Shown here one piece after another: positions 16,250-24,003 of a stretch of DNA of 45,545 nucleotides. Source of the DNA: Spirochaetes bacterium RBG_16_49_21 (GTDB taxonomy: Bacteria; Spirochaetota; UBA4802; UBA5550); contig MIBJ01000046.1 in NCBI GenBank assembly GCA_001829495.1, forward strand, positions 83,882 through 129,426, in the 5' to 3' direction. Positions within the stretch are counted from its first letter, which is position 1. The number at the start of each line of letters is the position of its first letter. Made by a program: the position numbers and the translations under genes. Under the pieces are notes generated by a model. The model was given only the letters and a program-made list of their open reading frames with translations, made no database searches and was not told the DNA's origin.

Positions 16250-17962
16250 ATGAAACGCGTGAGCAGTCTTTTTTTAATTTTTCTGTTTTTAAGCCTTTCC
16301 GCCATATATGCGGGCTGTTATCGTGATATCATCGGCGGCACCAATGATCCACTTGTTGTGGAAACGAAATACGGTTTGGTCAAGGGACAGGAGGATAAGA
16401 ATAATACCATAGTATGGAAGGCCATACCGTTTGCGAAGCCTCCGGTAGAGGATCTGCGGTGGAAGGCGCCCCGGGATCCTGACTCATGGAGCGGCGTAAG
16501 GGAAAAAACAGAATTCTGCGATATCTGTCCCCAGTATACCACCGATCCGAATAATATTAGCATTGTCACCGGAATCGGGGGAAGCGAGGATTGCCTGTAT
16601 CTGAATATCTGGCGTCCCAACACGGCCGATAAGTTTCTGCCCGTTTATTTCTGGATACACGGCGGGGGGAACAGCATTCAGCTCCCGAGGAATTCCGATC
16701 TGTCAGGAGCGAATCTGGCTAGCCGTAACAACATGGTGGTTATTTCCATTAATTACCGCCTGGGCCCGCTGGGATGGCTCACCCATCCTGCGCTCAGAAC
16801 CGGCAGCGCCTATGATAATTCAGGGAACTACGGCACGCTGGACATTATAAAGGCGCTGAAATGGGTGAAAGAGAATATCTGGGCCTTTGGCGGTAATCCG
16901 TGTGACGTGACCGTAGCAGGCGAGTCTGCAGGCGGGTTTGATATTTTTTCCCTTATCATATCGAATGTAGCCAGGGGTATTTTCCAGCGGGCTATTGTGG
17001 AAAGTGGGGCTGCAAAGCTTGCAACCATCGCCGACGGCGAGACATATGCCCAGGGCATTATCATCAAGCTCCTGATAAAAGACGGGAAGGCGTCGGATGT
17101 CGCAACGGCCATGGCGTATCTGGCAAACATGTCAAACGCCGATGTTGCGGGCTATTTAAGGTCAAAATCGTCTCCAGAGATAATTTCACTGAATTCTCCG
17201 TCATCCGGGGCCATGGTATTTTTCCCGAACCTCTTCCCCGACGGCGTAGTTCTCCCTTCCAATGGGTATGCAACGCTTGACGACGGGACATATCCCAATA
17301 AGGTACCGATAGTTATCGGCTCGAACAAGTATGAAACGAAGCTGTTTCTGTTCTCCGCCCCGCAATTCATAACAGTTATTTTAGGAATTGCCACGCCTGA
17401 GGTTCGGGAGTTGTATATGCTCGCAAACAAATACATGAGCAACCTGTGGACTGCCGGTCTGGATGCGGTTGCGCGGAAGATGGCGAAATATCAGAAGCAT
17501 GTTTATGTGTATCGATTTAACTGGGGTTCAGGAGTAGGGGCAGACAGCGTCATACCATATCCGTACAACTATGCGCTGGGAGGATGCCACGGGTCTGAGA
17601 TCCAATTTTTTTTCGGCAACGTTGATGATACAACAGGATCGCTCGGACGTATAATGTTTACTCCGCAGAACAGCCCCGGCAGGTTCGCCCTTTCCAACGC
17701 CATTATGGATTATCTGGGTAAATTCGCGCGGATAGGGGATCCGAGCTGCAGATTGCTCGAGCTCCCCGTTTGGGCAGAATGGTCGAACCAGCTCACCGGC
17801 GCGCCCAAGGGCATCAAGCTTGATGCGAATTTGACTGATATACAAATAGAGATGTCCGATGAGGAATTTACGGTGCCCGGCATAATGACGGAGCTTCAGT
17901 CGGAGCCGCGGGCCAATGAAATAATGCAGGTGATGCAGCAATTCTCCGCGTTCCTGCTTTGA
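16250..17962 (+). CDS. Type B carboxylesterase lipoprotein
   Basis: A 570-residue alpha/beta hydrolase of the carboxylesterase/lipase type B family. The N-terminus is a lipoprotein signal peptide ending SAIYAGC (Cys23), so the enzyme should be anchored to the inner or outer membrane facing outside the cytoplasm. Catalytic features: oxyanion-hole HGGGNS near residue 139, GESAGG nucleophile elbow with Ser226, Glu362 in SNKYETKLF and His447 in GCHGSE. The substrate-entry signature EDCLYLNIW lies near residue 115. Length is typical. Start ATG 16250 with TTGGAGGAGG. The neighbouring ALDH-ADH fusion would oxidise the released alcohol, so a role in using alkyl esters is plausible. The methyltransferase 34 bp downstream may share the transcript. 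Confidence 0.92.
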   Translation: MKRVSSLFLIFLFLSLSAIYAGCYRDIIGGTNDPLVVETKYGLVKGQEDKNNTIVWKAIPFAKPPVEDLRWKAPRDPDSWSGVREKTEFCDICPQYTTDPNNISIVTGIGGSEDCLYLNIWRPNTADKFLPVYFWIHGGGNSIQLPRNSDLSGANLASRNNMVVISINYRLGPLGWLTHPALRTGSAYDNSGNYGTLDIIKALKWVKENIWAFGGNPCDVTVAGESAGGFDIFSLIISNVARGIFQRAIVESGAAKLATIADGETYAQGIIIKLLIKDGKASDVATAMAYLANMSNADVAGYLRSKSSPEIISLNSPSSGAMVFFPNLFPDGVVLPSNGYATLDDGTYPNKVPIVIGSNKYETKLFLFSAPQFITVILGIATPEVRELYMLANKYMSNLWTAGLDAVARKMAKYQKHVYVYRFNWGSGVGADSVIPYPYNYALGGCHGSEIQFFFGNVDDTTGSLGRIMFTPQNSPGRFALSNAIMDYLGKFARIGDPSCRLLELPVWAEWSNQLTGAPKGIKLDANLTDIQIEMSDEEFTVPGIMTELQSEPRANEIMQVMQQFSAFLL

Positions 17963-17996
17963 TTATTTTGCCGCAGTGGTTTAAAGGATATCGGTA

Positions 17997-18806
17997 ATGA
18001 TCGTTAGAGACAAAGATTTCTATGACAGGTTCATTAAGATATGGGACGAGGGCGCGGTCAAAGACGCTCCCTTTATAACCCTGGGAGTTGAGGCGATACT
18101 GCAAGATTTTTACGGTGATCTCTCGGATGCACCGCCTCCGTTTCCGGTGACTTCGGGAGCCCGTATCCTTGATCTCGGTTGCGGATGGGGAAGGGTGCTG
18201 GGGCCGGTACTGGACGGGGGAGCCCATGCCGTAGGGCTCGACATATCTGAAAACATGTTGAACCTGGCAAAAAATCATCTTCTCAAAAATAAGCACAAAC
18301 CGCTCCTCGTGCGCGGCGACGGCACCCTGCTTCCCTTTAAGGATAAAAGCTTTGATCTTGTTTACTCGCTCCTGGTCTTGCAGCATTTGTCGAAAAAAAA
18401 CGGGCGTCTGGTTTTAAAGGAGATATTCAGGATACTGAAGCCGGGGGGCGCCGCGTATATCCGGGTTCCCGGAAGATTCGCGCCTGAAAATCTGCTCTTC
18501 AGCCTCCTGCAGTTCGTAAGCATTCATCTCTTCCGCCTGAAAGATCCGATCAGGATGAGGTTCTACCGGGTCGGGGAAATCAGGAAATTATGCAAATTAT
18601 TATATAAAAATTGTACTATAACGGCCCACCAGTTCAGACCTCCCTGGAATCTTCATACCCGATTGACCTGGCACTATATATTAATTCCTAAAAGATTCCA
18701 CAGATCATTGAGAAAAATATCGGATAAAATCGAAAGACTGGCGAACGGTCCCCTGGGATTTCTGAAGCGCTTTGGGGTTGTGCTTATGGTAAAAGTGGAG
18801 AAATAA
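17997..18806 (+). CDS. Class I SAM-dependent methyltransferase
   Basis: A 269-residue methyltransferase with textbook motifs: ILDLGCGWGRVLGPVL (motif I, about residues 55-70), AVGLDISENML (acidic ribose contact), GDGTLLPFKDKSFDLVYSLLVLQHL (motifs II to IV) and LKPGGAAYIRVPG. It resembles Methyltransf_11/UbiE-like enzymes; the acceptor is unknown. The C-terminal 90 residues are basic and aromatic (KLLYKNCTITAHQFRPPW), possibly a membrane-surface or lipid-binding part. Start ATG 17997 with AAAGGA 9 bases upstream. It follows the esterase by 34 bp, is probably co-transcribed, and is closed by the strong hairpin at 18811-18846. Confidence 0.88.
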   Translation: MIVRDKDFYDRFIKIWDEGAVKDAPFITLGVEAILQDFYGDLSDAPPPFPVTSGARILDLGCGWGRVLGPVLDGGAHAVGLDISENMLNLAKNHLLKNKHKPLLVRGDGTLLPFKDKSFDLVYSLLVLQHLSKKNGRLVLKEIFRILKPGGAAYIRVPGRFAPENLLFSLLQFVSIHLFRLKDPIRMRFYRVGEIRKLCKLLYKNCTITAHQFRPPWNLHTRLTWHYILIPKRFHRSLRKISDKIERLANGPLGFLKRFGVVLMVKVEK

Positions 18807-18810
18807 GATT

Positions 18811-18846
18811 CCCCGTAGGGGCGCAACATTTTGCGCCCCTACGGGG
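18811..18846. terminator. Perfect 16-bp-stem hairpin between convergent genes
   Basis: The arms CCCCGTAGGGGCGCAA (18811-18826) and its exact complement (18831-18846) enclose a 4-nt loop CATT. It lies 4 bp after the methyltransferase stop and 22 bp before the ligase stop on the other strand, so it can serve both. No long T-tract. The GTAGGGGCGCAA...TTGCGCCCCTAC sequence resembles a dispersed repeat common in environmental genomes, so it may be a mobile palindrome doing duty as a terminator. Confidence 0.7.
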
Positions 18847-18868
18847 GAAATGAATAATTTTGATCCCG

Positions 18869-20710
18869 CTATTTTTGCAGTTTTTGCCTCTCTTCCTCTT
18901 TGAGGGTCTTTCTTAATATCTTACCTACGGTACTCTTGGGAAGCTCCTTCCGGAACTCGATTATTGTGGGAAGCTTGTACTTGGCAAGCCTGGTGCCGCA
19001 GTATTCGATTATTTCTTGTTCCGTTGCGGTCTGCCCCTCCTTGAGTACGACAAAGGCCTTGATCTGCTCGCCGCGCGCGGGATGCGGCACGCCGATGGCG
19101 CACGCCTCAAGAACCTTGGGATGAGAGAATAAGACCTCATCTATATCGCGGGGATAGACATTATAGCCTCCGGAGAGAATCATATCCTTTTTGCGGTCTA
19201 CGATGAAGAAGTATCCCTCTTCATCCATCTTGGCGATGTCTCCGGTATAGAGCCATCCCTTTCTCAAGGTATTGGCCGTTTCTTCGGGTTTTTTCCAGTA
19301 TCCCCTCATGACCTGCGGGCCCTTGATGATAAGCTCGCCCTGCTCGCCGACCGGCATGTCCTTTTCCCCGGTTTCAAGATCTACTATGCGGCACTCCGTA
19401 TCCGGATACGGGAGGCCGATGCTTCCGATCTTCTGCTTTCCGTCAAAGGGGTTGGCATGGGTAACCGGCGATGCCTCAGTCATGCCGAATCCCTCTGAAA
19501 TCTGCGCGCCGGACCTTCTGCTATACTCTTTAAAAACTTCAAGGGGGAGCGGAGCGCTTCCGGATACGAATCTTTTCAAACAGGTCATATCAAGCTTGTC
19601 AAAATCCGGGTGGTTCAGCAATCCGATGAACATCGTGGGAACAAGCGCCCCCACGGTCGGCCTGTATTTTTTTATGACATCGTACAATGCCTCCGGCGTA
19701 GGCCTTGTGAGAAGTACGCAGGTCCATGCCTTTAAGACCGATAAATTTAAAGTCGTGGACATTCCAAACACGTGAAAAAACGGAAGAGCGCCTATAAATA
19801 TCTCATTATCCCCTCTCTTTAACACCGGGTCCCATACGTTTATCTGCTGCAGCTGCTTACTCAGATTGGCATGCGTCAGTATGGCCCCTTTGGTCACACC
19901 GGTTGTTCCACCGGTATACTGGAGCATCGCAATATCGTCAAAAGCAACGTTTACCTGCGGCGGATTCGGCGGATACTTTTCTATAAGATCTTTCCACTTG
20001 TACACATTCTCAGCCTGCTTCGGCTCGACCGCCAAAACCGTCGATGGATCCACCGTCGGTCCGAAATAGTCTTTGAGCGATACATACACTATCTGTTTGA
20101 TTCCGGTCTTCGGCCTGAGATCGATCATGTTGTTCGCAAGCAGGTCAAGCGTGACGAGGACCTTTGATTCTGAGTTGTTGAATTGATACTCGAGCTCGGC
20201 TGCGGGATATAAAGGATTATTCATCACGACCTTTGCACCCAGTTTAAGAATCGCATAATAGGCGGCAACCGTCTGGATCATATTCGGCAGATGGATGGCG
20301 ACACTGTCCCCCTTCCTGACGCCGAAATCCGCCAGGCAGGTTGCAAAGCGATATGCCATATCTTTCAGATCCTTATACGAAATCTTGTAATCCTGGGAAA
20401 TAAACGCGGTCTTATTCGGAAAATCCCGGACGGCATCTTCCAGATAATCCGTAAGCACCTTTTCCTTATAAAGGATCGTGGACGGAACTCCCTTGGTATA
20501 GAAGGCAAGCCATGGCTTATCCTGATACGTCACTTTCGTTTTTATCGCGGGAACTTCTCTTTTCTTTTTTACAACCTTGCGCGCTACCTTCTTTTTCGTA
20601 ACCTTACGCACTGCTTTCTTTTCTACAACCGTGCGCGCCGCTTTCTTCTTCGTAGCCTTGTGCGCCGCTTTCTTCTTCGCAACCTTACGCGTCGCTGCTT
20701 TCTTCTTCAT
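18869..20710 (-). CDS. Long-chain fatty-acid-CoA ligase with N-terminal histone-H1-like Lys/Ala repeat tail
   Basis: A 613-residue AMP-forming acyl-CoA ligase. The enzyme part (about residues 60-613) has LQYTGGTTGVTKGAILTH, EGFGMTEASP, GWLYTGD, VDRKKDMILSGGYNVYPRDI and PKSTVGKILRK with the catalytic lysine, all intact. Residues 2-53 are an extension seen neither in the first ligase (9486) nor in ordinary FadD: five tandem units of 9-10 residues such as KKKAAHKAT, KKKAARTVV and KKKVARKVV, then KKKREV. The ATG at 20710 has an AAGGGGG ribosome site 9 bases upstream, so the tail is translated. Such PAKKA-like tails occur on bacterial histone-H1-like proteins and bind DNA, RNA or polyphosphate. 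Here a role in tethering the enzyme to nucleoid, polyphosphate or anionic lipid is open. It is monocistronic, with its own upstream gap of about 500 bp. Confidence 0.92.
   Translation of the reverse strand: MKKKAATRKVAKKKAAHKATKKKAARTVVEKKAVRKVTKKKVARKVVKKKREVPAIKTKVTYQDKPWLAFYTKGVPSTILYKEKVLTDYLEDAVRDFPNKTAFISQDYKISYKDLKDMAYRFATCLADFGVRKGDSVAIHLPNMIQTVAAYYAILKLGAKVVMNNPLYPAAELEYQFNNSESKVLVTLDLLANNMIDLRPKTGIKQIVYVSLKDYFGPTVDPSTVLAVEPKQAENVYKWKDLIEKYPPNPPQVNVAFDDIAMLQYTGGTTGVTKGAILTHANLSKQLQQINVWDPVLKRGDNEIFIGALPFFHVFGMSTTLNLSVLKAWTCVLLTRPTPEALYDVIKKYRPTVGALVPTMFIGLLNHPDFDKLDMTCLKRFVSGSAPLPLEVFKEYSRRSGAQISEGFGMTEASPVTHANPFDGKQKIGSIGLPYPDTECRIVDLETGEKDMPVGEQGELIIKGPQVMRGYWKKPEETANTLRKGWLYTGDIAKMDEEGYFFIVDRKKDMILSGGYNVYPRDIDEVLFSHPKVLEACAIGVPHPARGEQIKAFVVLKEGQTATEQEIIEYCGTRLAKYKLPTIIEFRKELPKSTVGKILRKTLKEEERQKLQK
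20570..20707 (-). repeat. 27-bp tandem repeats encoding the Lys/Ala tail
   Basis: The coding DNA for residues 2-47 of the acyl-CoA ligase consists of five units of 27-30 bp, each starting with a Lys-rich block and ending in an Ala/Val/Arg block. The period is clear on either strand. Such arrays can gain or lose units by slippage, so tail length may vary between strains. Confidence 0.75.
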
Positions 20711-20993
20711 AGTAATATTACCCCCTTCTTATTATTTTATTGTTATGAAATTTAATTTTATGGAATCTCGACTGATAAATCTTGTCAAAGATTCATCTCT
20801 ATTTTTATGATTATCCCGGTTGCACAGGTTCTCTCAGTAATAATATATCAGGGCGTACAAAATGCTTTAAGATTTGACGCAGATAAACCTGAGAAACCGA
20901 ACCGGACATTTTAACGATAGTGTCATGATACTTACAATTTCATTTCCAGATAGTCAAGCGCTTTTACATGTCTGTTTGAATAAATGCGGGTAA

Positions 20994-21137
20994 GGGTTCA
21001 GAGCAAATCAGGAAAGCTGCTCAGGGGTCAGAGCAAGATAAGATAAGATGGAGGAGCGGTATCAATCCGCTGCATAGAATAAGCGAGGGTCAGAGCTGTT
21101 TGAATAGAGACAGGTGTATGAAGGGGTCAGAGTAAAT
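20994..21137 (+). repeat. Four irregularly spaced GGGGTCAGAGCAA repeats (REP-like)
   Basis: Copies: GGGTTCAGAGCAAAT (20994), GGGGTCAGAGCAAGA (21024), AGGGTCAGAGC (21086) and GGGGTCAGAGTAAAT (21123). All are on the plus strand, with spacings of about 30, 62 and 37 bp. Such GGGGTCAGAG units typically accompany REP-associated Y1 (RAYT/TnpA-REP) transposases. No transposase is present here, so these are orphan copies or a scar. Confidence 0.55.
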
Positions 21138-21174
21138 ATCGATGCGGTCTCATGTATAAAAAATTTTATCGCAC

Positions 21175-21232
21175 TTGACTTTTTATACAATATTCGTTAT
21201 TTTAGATGATGTTAGTAAAAGTATACAATATT
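21175..21232 (+). promoter_or_regulatory. tetR promoter overlapped by a direct-repeat operator candidate
   Basis: TTGACT (21175-21180), a 17-bp spacer and TATTTT (21198-21203) predict a start near 21210. The 11-bp sequence TATACAATATT occurs at 21184-21194, inside the promoter, and again at 21222-21232, just downstream of the start. This spacing suits autorepression by the TetR protein. The predicted start also argues for translation from ATG 21260, not 21206. Confidence 0.5.
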
Positions 21233-21259
21233 AGTTTGATACTGATGGGCTGCAATTAT

Positions 21260-21907
21260 ATGGAAACCAAACCATATTTTGATAATAAAAAATACCGGCA
21301 ATTGATCGATACGGCAAAAGGGCTTTTTTTTAAGCACGGGGTACGGCGCATAACGATCGAGGAAATATGCGAAAAAGCCGGCGTAAGCAAAGTTACCTTT
21401 TATAAATTCTTCCGCAACAAGGACGAGATTGCCCGGAAAGTTTTACAGGAGATCGTGGATCAGGGAATGCGCGAATATTACGAAATCGTCAACCGCGCCG
21501 TCCCCTTTATCGAAAAGATCAGGGAGATCATCAATATAAAGATAAGGAAAAGCGAGGAATACAGCGATATCCTGTTCGAGGAGGTATTGGGCGGCGACCA
21601 GGACTTGACTCTTTTTGTCACTTCCCTTCGAAATGAATCATATGGCGTGTTTGCCGAGTTTCTCAAACGCGGCCAGGAGGAAGGGGCCATACGAAAATCG
21701 CTCAAGCCGGAAATGATGATATATTTTATGGATGTTCTCGTCGATATGCTCAACAGCGACCGGATGAAAAACATCGCGCCGAACCCTCGTGAGCGTCTCG
21801 AGGCGATTTTGAACATGTTTTTCTACGGGATCGTCGATTCGGGCCTGTATGAAGGGGAGAGGGGGAACGCCCCTGCCGCTCACGGCTCGCATACGCTCGC
21901 AGGATAG
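21260..21907 (+). CDS. TetR-family transcriptional regulator, first gene of a Lol-like export operon
   Basis: A 215-residue TetR protein from ATG 21260 (METKPYFDNKKYRQLIDTAK); an upstream ATG at 21206 falls before the predicted transcription start and has no ribosome site. The N-terminal helix-turn-helix is ITIEEICEKAGVSKVTFYKF followed by FRNKDEI, the TetR signature. The C-terminal all-helical ligand domain (residues 65-205) is not diagnostic of a ligand. It heads an operon of six genes with gaps of 46, 4, 9, 15 and -4 bp, so it almost certainly represses the downstream export genes and is released by their substrate or a related hydrophobic molecule. The direct repeat at 21184/21222 is the likely operator. 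Confidence 0.9.
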   Translation: METKPYFDNKKYRQLIDTAKGLFFKHGVRRITIEEICEKAGVSKVTFYKFFRNKDEIARKVLQEIVDQGMREYYEIVNRAVPFIEKIREIINIKIRKSEEYSDILFEEVLGGDQDLTLFVTSLRNESYGVFAEFLKRGQEEGAIRKSLKPEMMIYFMDVLVDMLNSDRMKNIAPNPRERLEAILNMFFYGIVDSGLYEGERGNAPAAHGSHTLAG

Positions 21908-21953
21908 GGCCGGCGGCGATCCAAATCGGATTAGCGGCGGAGAGGAGGCGGAT

Positions 21954-22733
21954 ATGAAACGAATTATTCCATTCATCGGCGCCGGCGTGCTTGCGGCAGG
22001 CGCCTTAAGCGGAATCGCGCATGCGCTCTCAGGCATGGAGATTATTGAACGCTCCGAAAAGGCGATCCGCGGCGACACGCAGATTGCCCTGGTCGAGATA
22101 ACGATCAAAACCCGGCGCTGGACCAGGACCATGAAGATGAAAAGCTGGGACAACCGCGCGGGGAAAAAGTCCTTTGCCGAGGTACTCGCCCCCAGAAAAG
22201 ATGCGGGCAACCGCTTCCTTATGATCACGCGGGAGGGGCTCATGTGGCAATACAACCCCGACATCGGGAGAGAGATGAAGATCCACCCTTCCATGATGCT
22301 TCAGTCCTGGATGGGATCCGATTTTACCAACGACGATATCGTCAAGGAATCGAGCATCGTCGAGGATTACACCCATCTGCTGGAAGGGAAAAATACCATA
22401 GACGGTTATGAGTGCTACCGTGTTATCATGAGCCCGAAGCCGGAGGCCGCCGTGGTATGGGGGAAGATCGTCTATTACGCCCGCGTCGAGGATTACCTGC
22501 CCGTGAGACAGGAGTTCTACGACCAGCACGACAAGCTCAAGAAGTTCCTGACGTGCAGCGACTTCAGGAAGATGCATGACCGGATGATCCCTACCATCTA
22601 CAAGATGGTTTCGCTGAAGAAGCGGCGCGACCCGAACGTCGAGGAATACACCCTCATGACGATAAAGGACGTCGTGTTTAACGAGAAGATCGACAACAGG
22701 ATATTTACGTTACAGAATCTGAAGCGGAGATGA
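21954..22733 (+). CDS. LolA-like outer-membrane lipoprotein-sorting / periplasmic carrier protein
   Basis: A 259-residue protein starting at ATG 21954, with GGAGAGGAGG upstream. It has a signal peptide (KRIIPFIGAGVLAAGALSGIAHA) and then the PF17131-type LolA-like fold. Recognisable features are IIERSEKAIRGDTQIALVEI at the start of the mature part, TRTMKMKSW, KKSFAEVLAPRKDAGNRFLM, MWQYNPDIGREMKIHPSMM, LQSWMGSDFTNDDIVKESS, and a C-terminal ending in IDNRIFTLQNL. The family forms an open beta-barrel that carries a lipid or lipoprotein through the periplasm. Here it is coupled to two FtsX-type permeases, a LolD-like ATPase and an outer-membrane barrel. The cargo is unknown. It is not the housekeeping LolA, which is shorter and has different motifs. 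Confidence 0.88.
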   Translation: MKRIIPFIGAGVLAAGALSGIAHALSGMEIIERSEKAIRGDTQIALVEITIKTRRWTRTMKMKSWDNRAGKKSFAEVLAPRKDAGNRFLMITREGLMWQYNPDIGREMKIHPSMMLQSWMGSDFTNDDIVKESSIVEDYTHLLEGKNTIDGYECYRVIMSPKPEAAVVWGKIVYYARVEDYLPVRQEFYDQHDKLKKFLTCSDFRKMHDRMIPTIYKMVSLKKRRDPNVEEYTLMTIKDVVFNEKIDNRIFTLQNLKRR

Positions 22734-22737
22734 GAGA

Positions 22738-23994
22738 ATGAATCACGGGAAGAAACCATTGATTGAGGCAGTCCTGGCCTGGCGGAACGTGTGGAAGAAC
22801 AAGCGGCGCACCGTTCTCACTCTTCTTACCATCATGGTGGGAAGCGCGATGGTTATCCTCTTTATGTCTCTACAGGAGGGCGCGTACGACGTCATCATCG
22901 AGAACGCAGTATCCGCCAACTCGGGGCACATTCAGATTCATGAAAAAGGCTTCTGGGAATTCCGGAGCATCGATTATGCGCTTATCCCGGACAAGCGGGT
23001 CATAAACGCCCTGAAAGCCGATCCGTCGATCGCGGGGTATACAGAGCGGGTGCATGCGGCCGGTCTGGTAGCAAACGAAGAGGCAAGCGAAATAGTGTTT
23101 ATCCAGGGTGTCGACCCGGAAATGGAAAAGCGCGTCTCGTCCCTTCATAAGGCGATACGTAAGGGCGGTCGCTTTCTTAAACCCGGCGACGCCACGCAGA
23201 TCGTGATCGGACAGACCCTGGCGGAAAACCTGGGCGTTAAAGTCGGCGACACGCTGTCCATTATTTCTCAGGGATTCGACGGCTCCATCGCCGGCCTGCG
23301 CGATCTTTCCATCGTTGGAATCTTTAAATGCGGCAACCCGGAATACGACCGGTACCTGATACTCATGCCGCTCGGCCGGGCGGTCGAAACATTCGCCATG
23401 GGGAAGTATATAACCTCCATCGCCGTGCGAATCCATGAGGGAAGCCTCATGCCGGAAGTCAGGGAAAGGTTGAAAAATGCGATCCACGACGACCGGCTTG
23501 AGATCATGGGATGGGACGATCTTATGCCGGAGATCATGCAGTATGTGGTATTTGACCGGGCCTCGGCGTACATATTCTATTTTGTCCTCTACATCACCGT
23601 AGCCTTCGGCGTGCTCAATACCATCCAGATGTCGGTGTTTGAGCGGACCAGAGAGTTCGGGATCATGCTTGCCATCGGAACGCGGCCGGGCCGGATCCTG
23701 TCCATGGTGGTCATCGAATCGCTCTTCATCTGCATCATTGGTATTATCCTCGGCGCTCTTGCCGGATCGGCCCTCAGCTACTACTTCATCGTCAGCCCCA
23801 TAGACTACACCGAGTACCAGAAGGAGCTGGAGGTATGGGGCTTTATCACCTTAACGAAAGTACCGGCAAAACTGGCGTTTTCATATATAATCGAGACGTC
23901 TCTGGTCGTTTTCATCACATCGATGCTTTTCACCATCATTCCGGCGCGCCGGGCAGCGCGACTGAAGCCGGTGGAAGCGATACGTAAACTGTAA
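22738..23994 (+). CDS. ABC transporter permease, FtsX/LolE-MacB type (first subunit)
   Basis: A 418-residue permease with the four-helix plan of LolC/E: one N-terminal membrane segment (TVLTLLTIMVGSAMVILFM, residues 25-43), a roughly 230-residue periplasmic MacB-like core (IQIHEKGFW.., VIGQTLAENLGVKVGDTLSI, GSIAGLRDLSIVGIF), and three C-terminal segments (about 275-300, 320-350, 380-405) ending RRAARLKPVEAIRKL, typical of the FtsX fold. The coupling segment MLAIGTRPGRILSMVVIESL contacts the ATPase. Start ATG 22738 lies 4 bp after the LolA-like stop. It pairs with the next gene, making a LolCDE-like heterodimer with the ATPase at 25282. Confidence 0.9.
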   Translation: MNHGKKPLIEAVLAWRNVWKNKRRTVLTLLTIMVGSAMVILFMSLQEGAYDVIIENAVSANSGHIQIHEKGFWEFRSIDYALIPDKRVINALKADPSIAGYTERVHAAGLVANEEASEIVFIQGVDPEMEKRVSSLHKAIRKGGRFLKPGDATQIVIGQTLAENLGVKVGDTLSIISQGFDGSIAGLRDLSIVGIFKCGNPEYDRYLILMPLGRAVETFAMGKYITSIAVRIHEGSLMPEVRERLKNAIHDDRLEIMGWDDLMPEIMQYVVFDRASAYIFYFVLYITVAFGVLNTIQMSVFERTREFGIMLAIGTRPGRILSMVVIESLFICIIGIILGALAGSALSYYFIVSPIDYTEYQKELEVWGFITLTKVPAKLAFSYIIETSLVVFITSMLFTIIPARRAARLKPVEAIRKL

Positions 23995-24003
23995 GGGGGG
24001 CCG

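Larger units (their letters stand above)
20711..21259. other. 549-bp divergent gap between the second acyl-CoA ligase and TetR
   Basis: It contains four REP-like GGGTCAGAGC repeats (20994-21137) and the tetR promoter with an 11-bp direct repeat (21175-21232). From 20740 to 20990 I see no gene or strong signal; a minus-strand promoter for the ligase must lie there but is not obvious. Confidence 0.5.

Noticed and set aside
20994..21137. Possible CRISPR array
   Set aside because: Repeats are only about 13 bp, spacing is irregular and there are no cas genes; a REP-like origin fits better.
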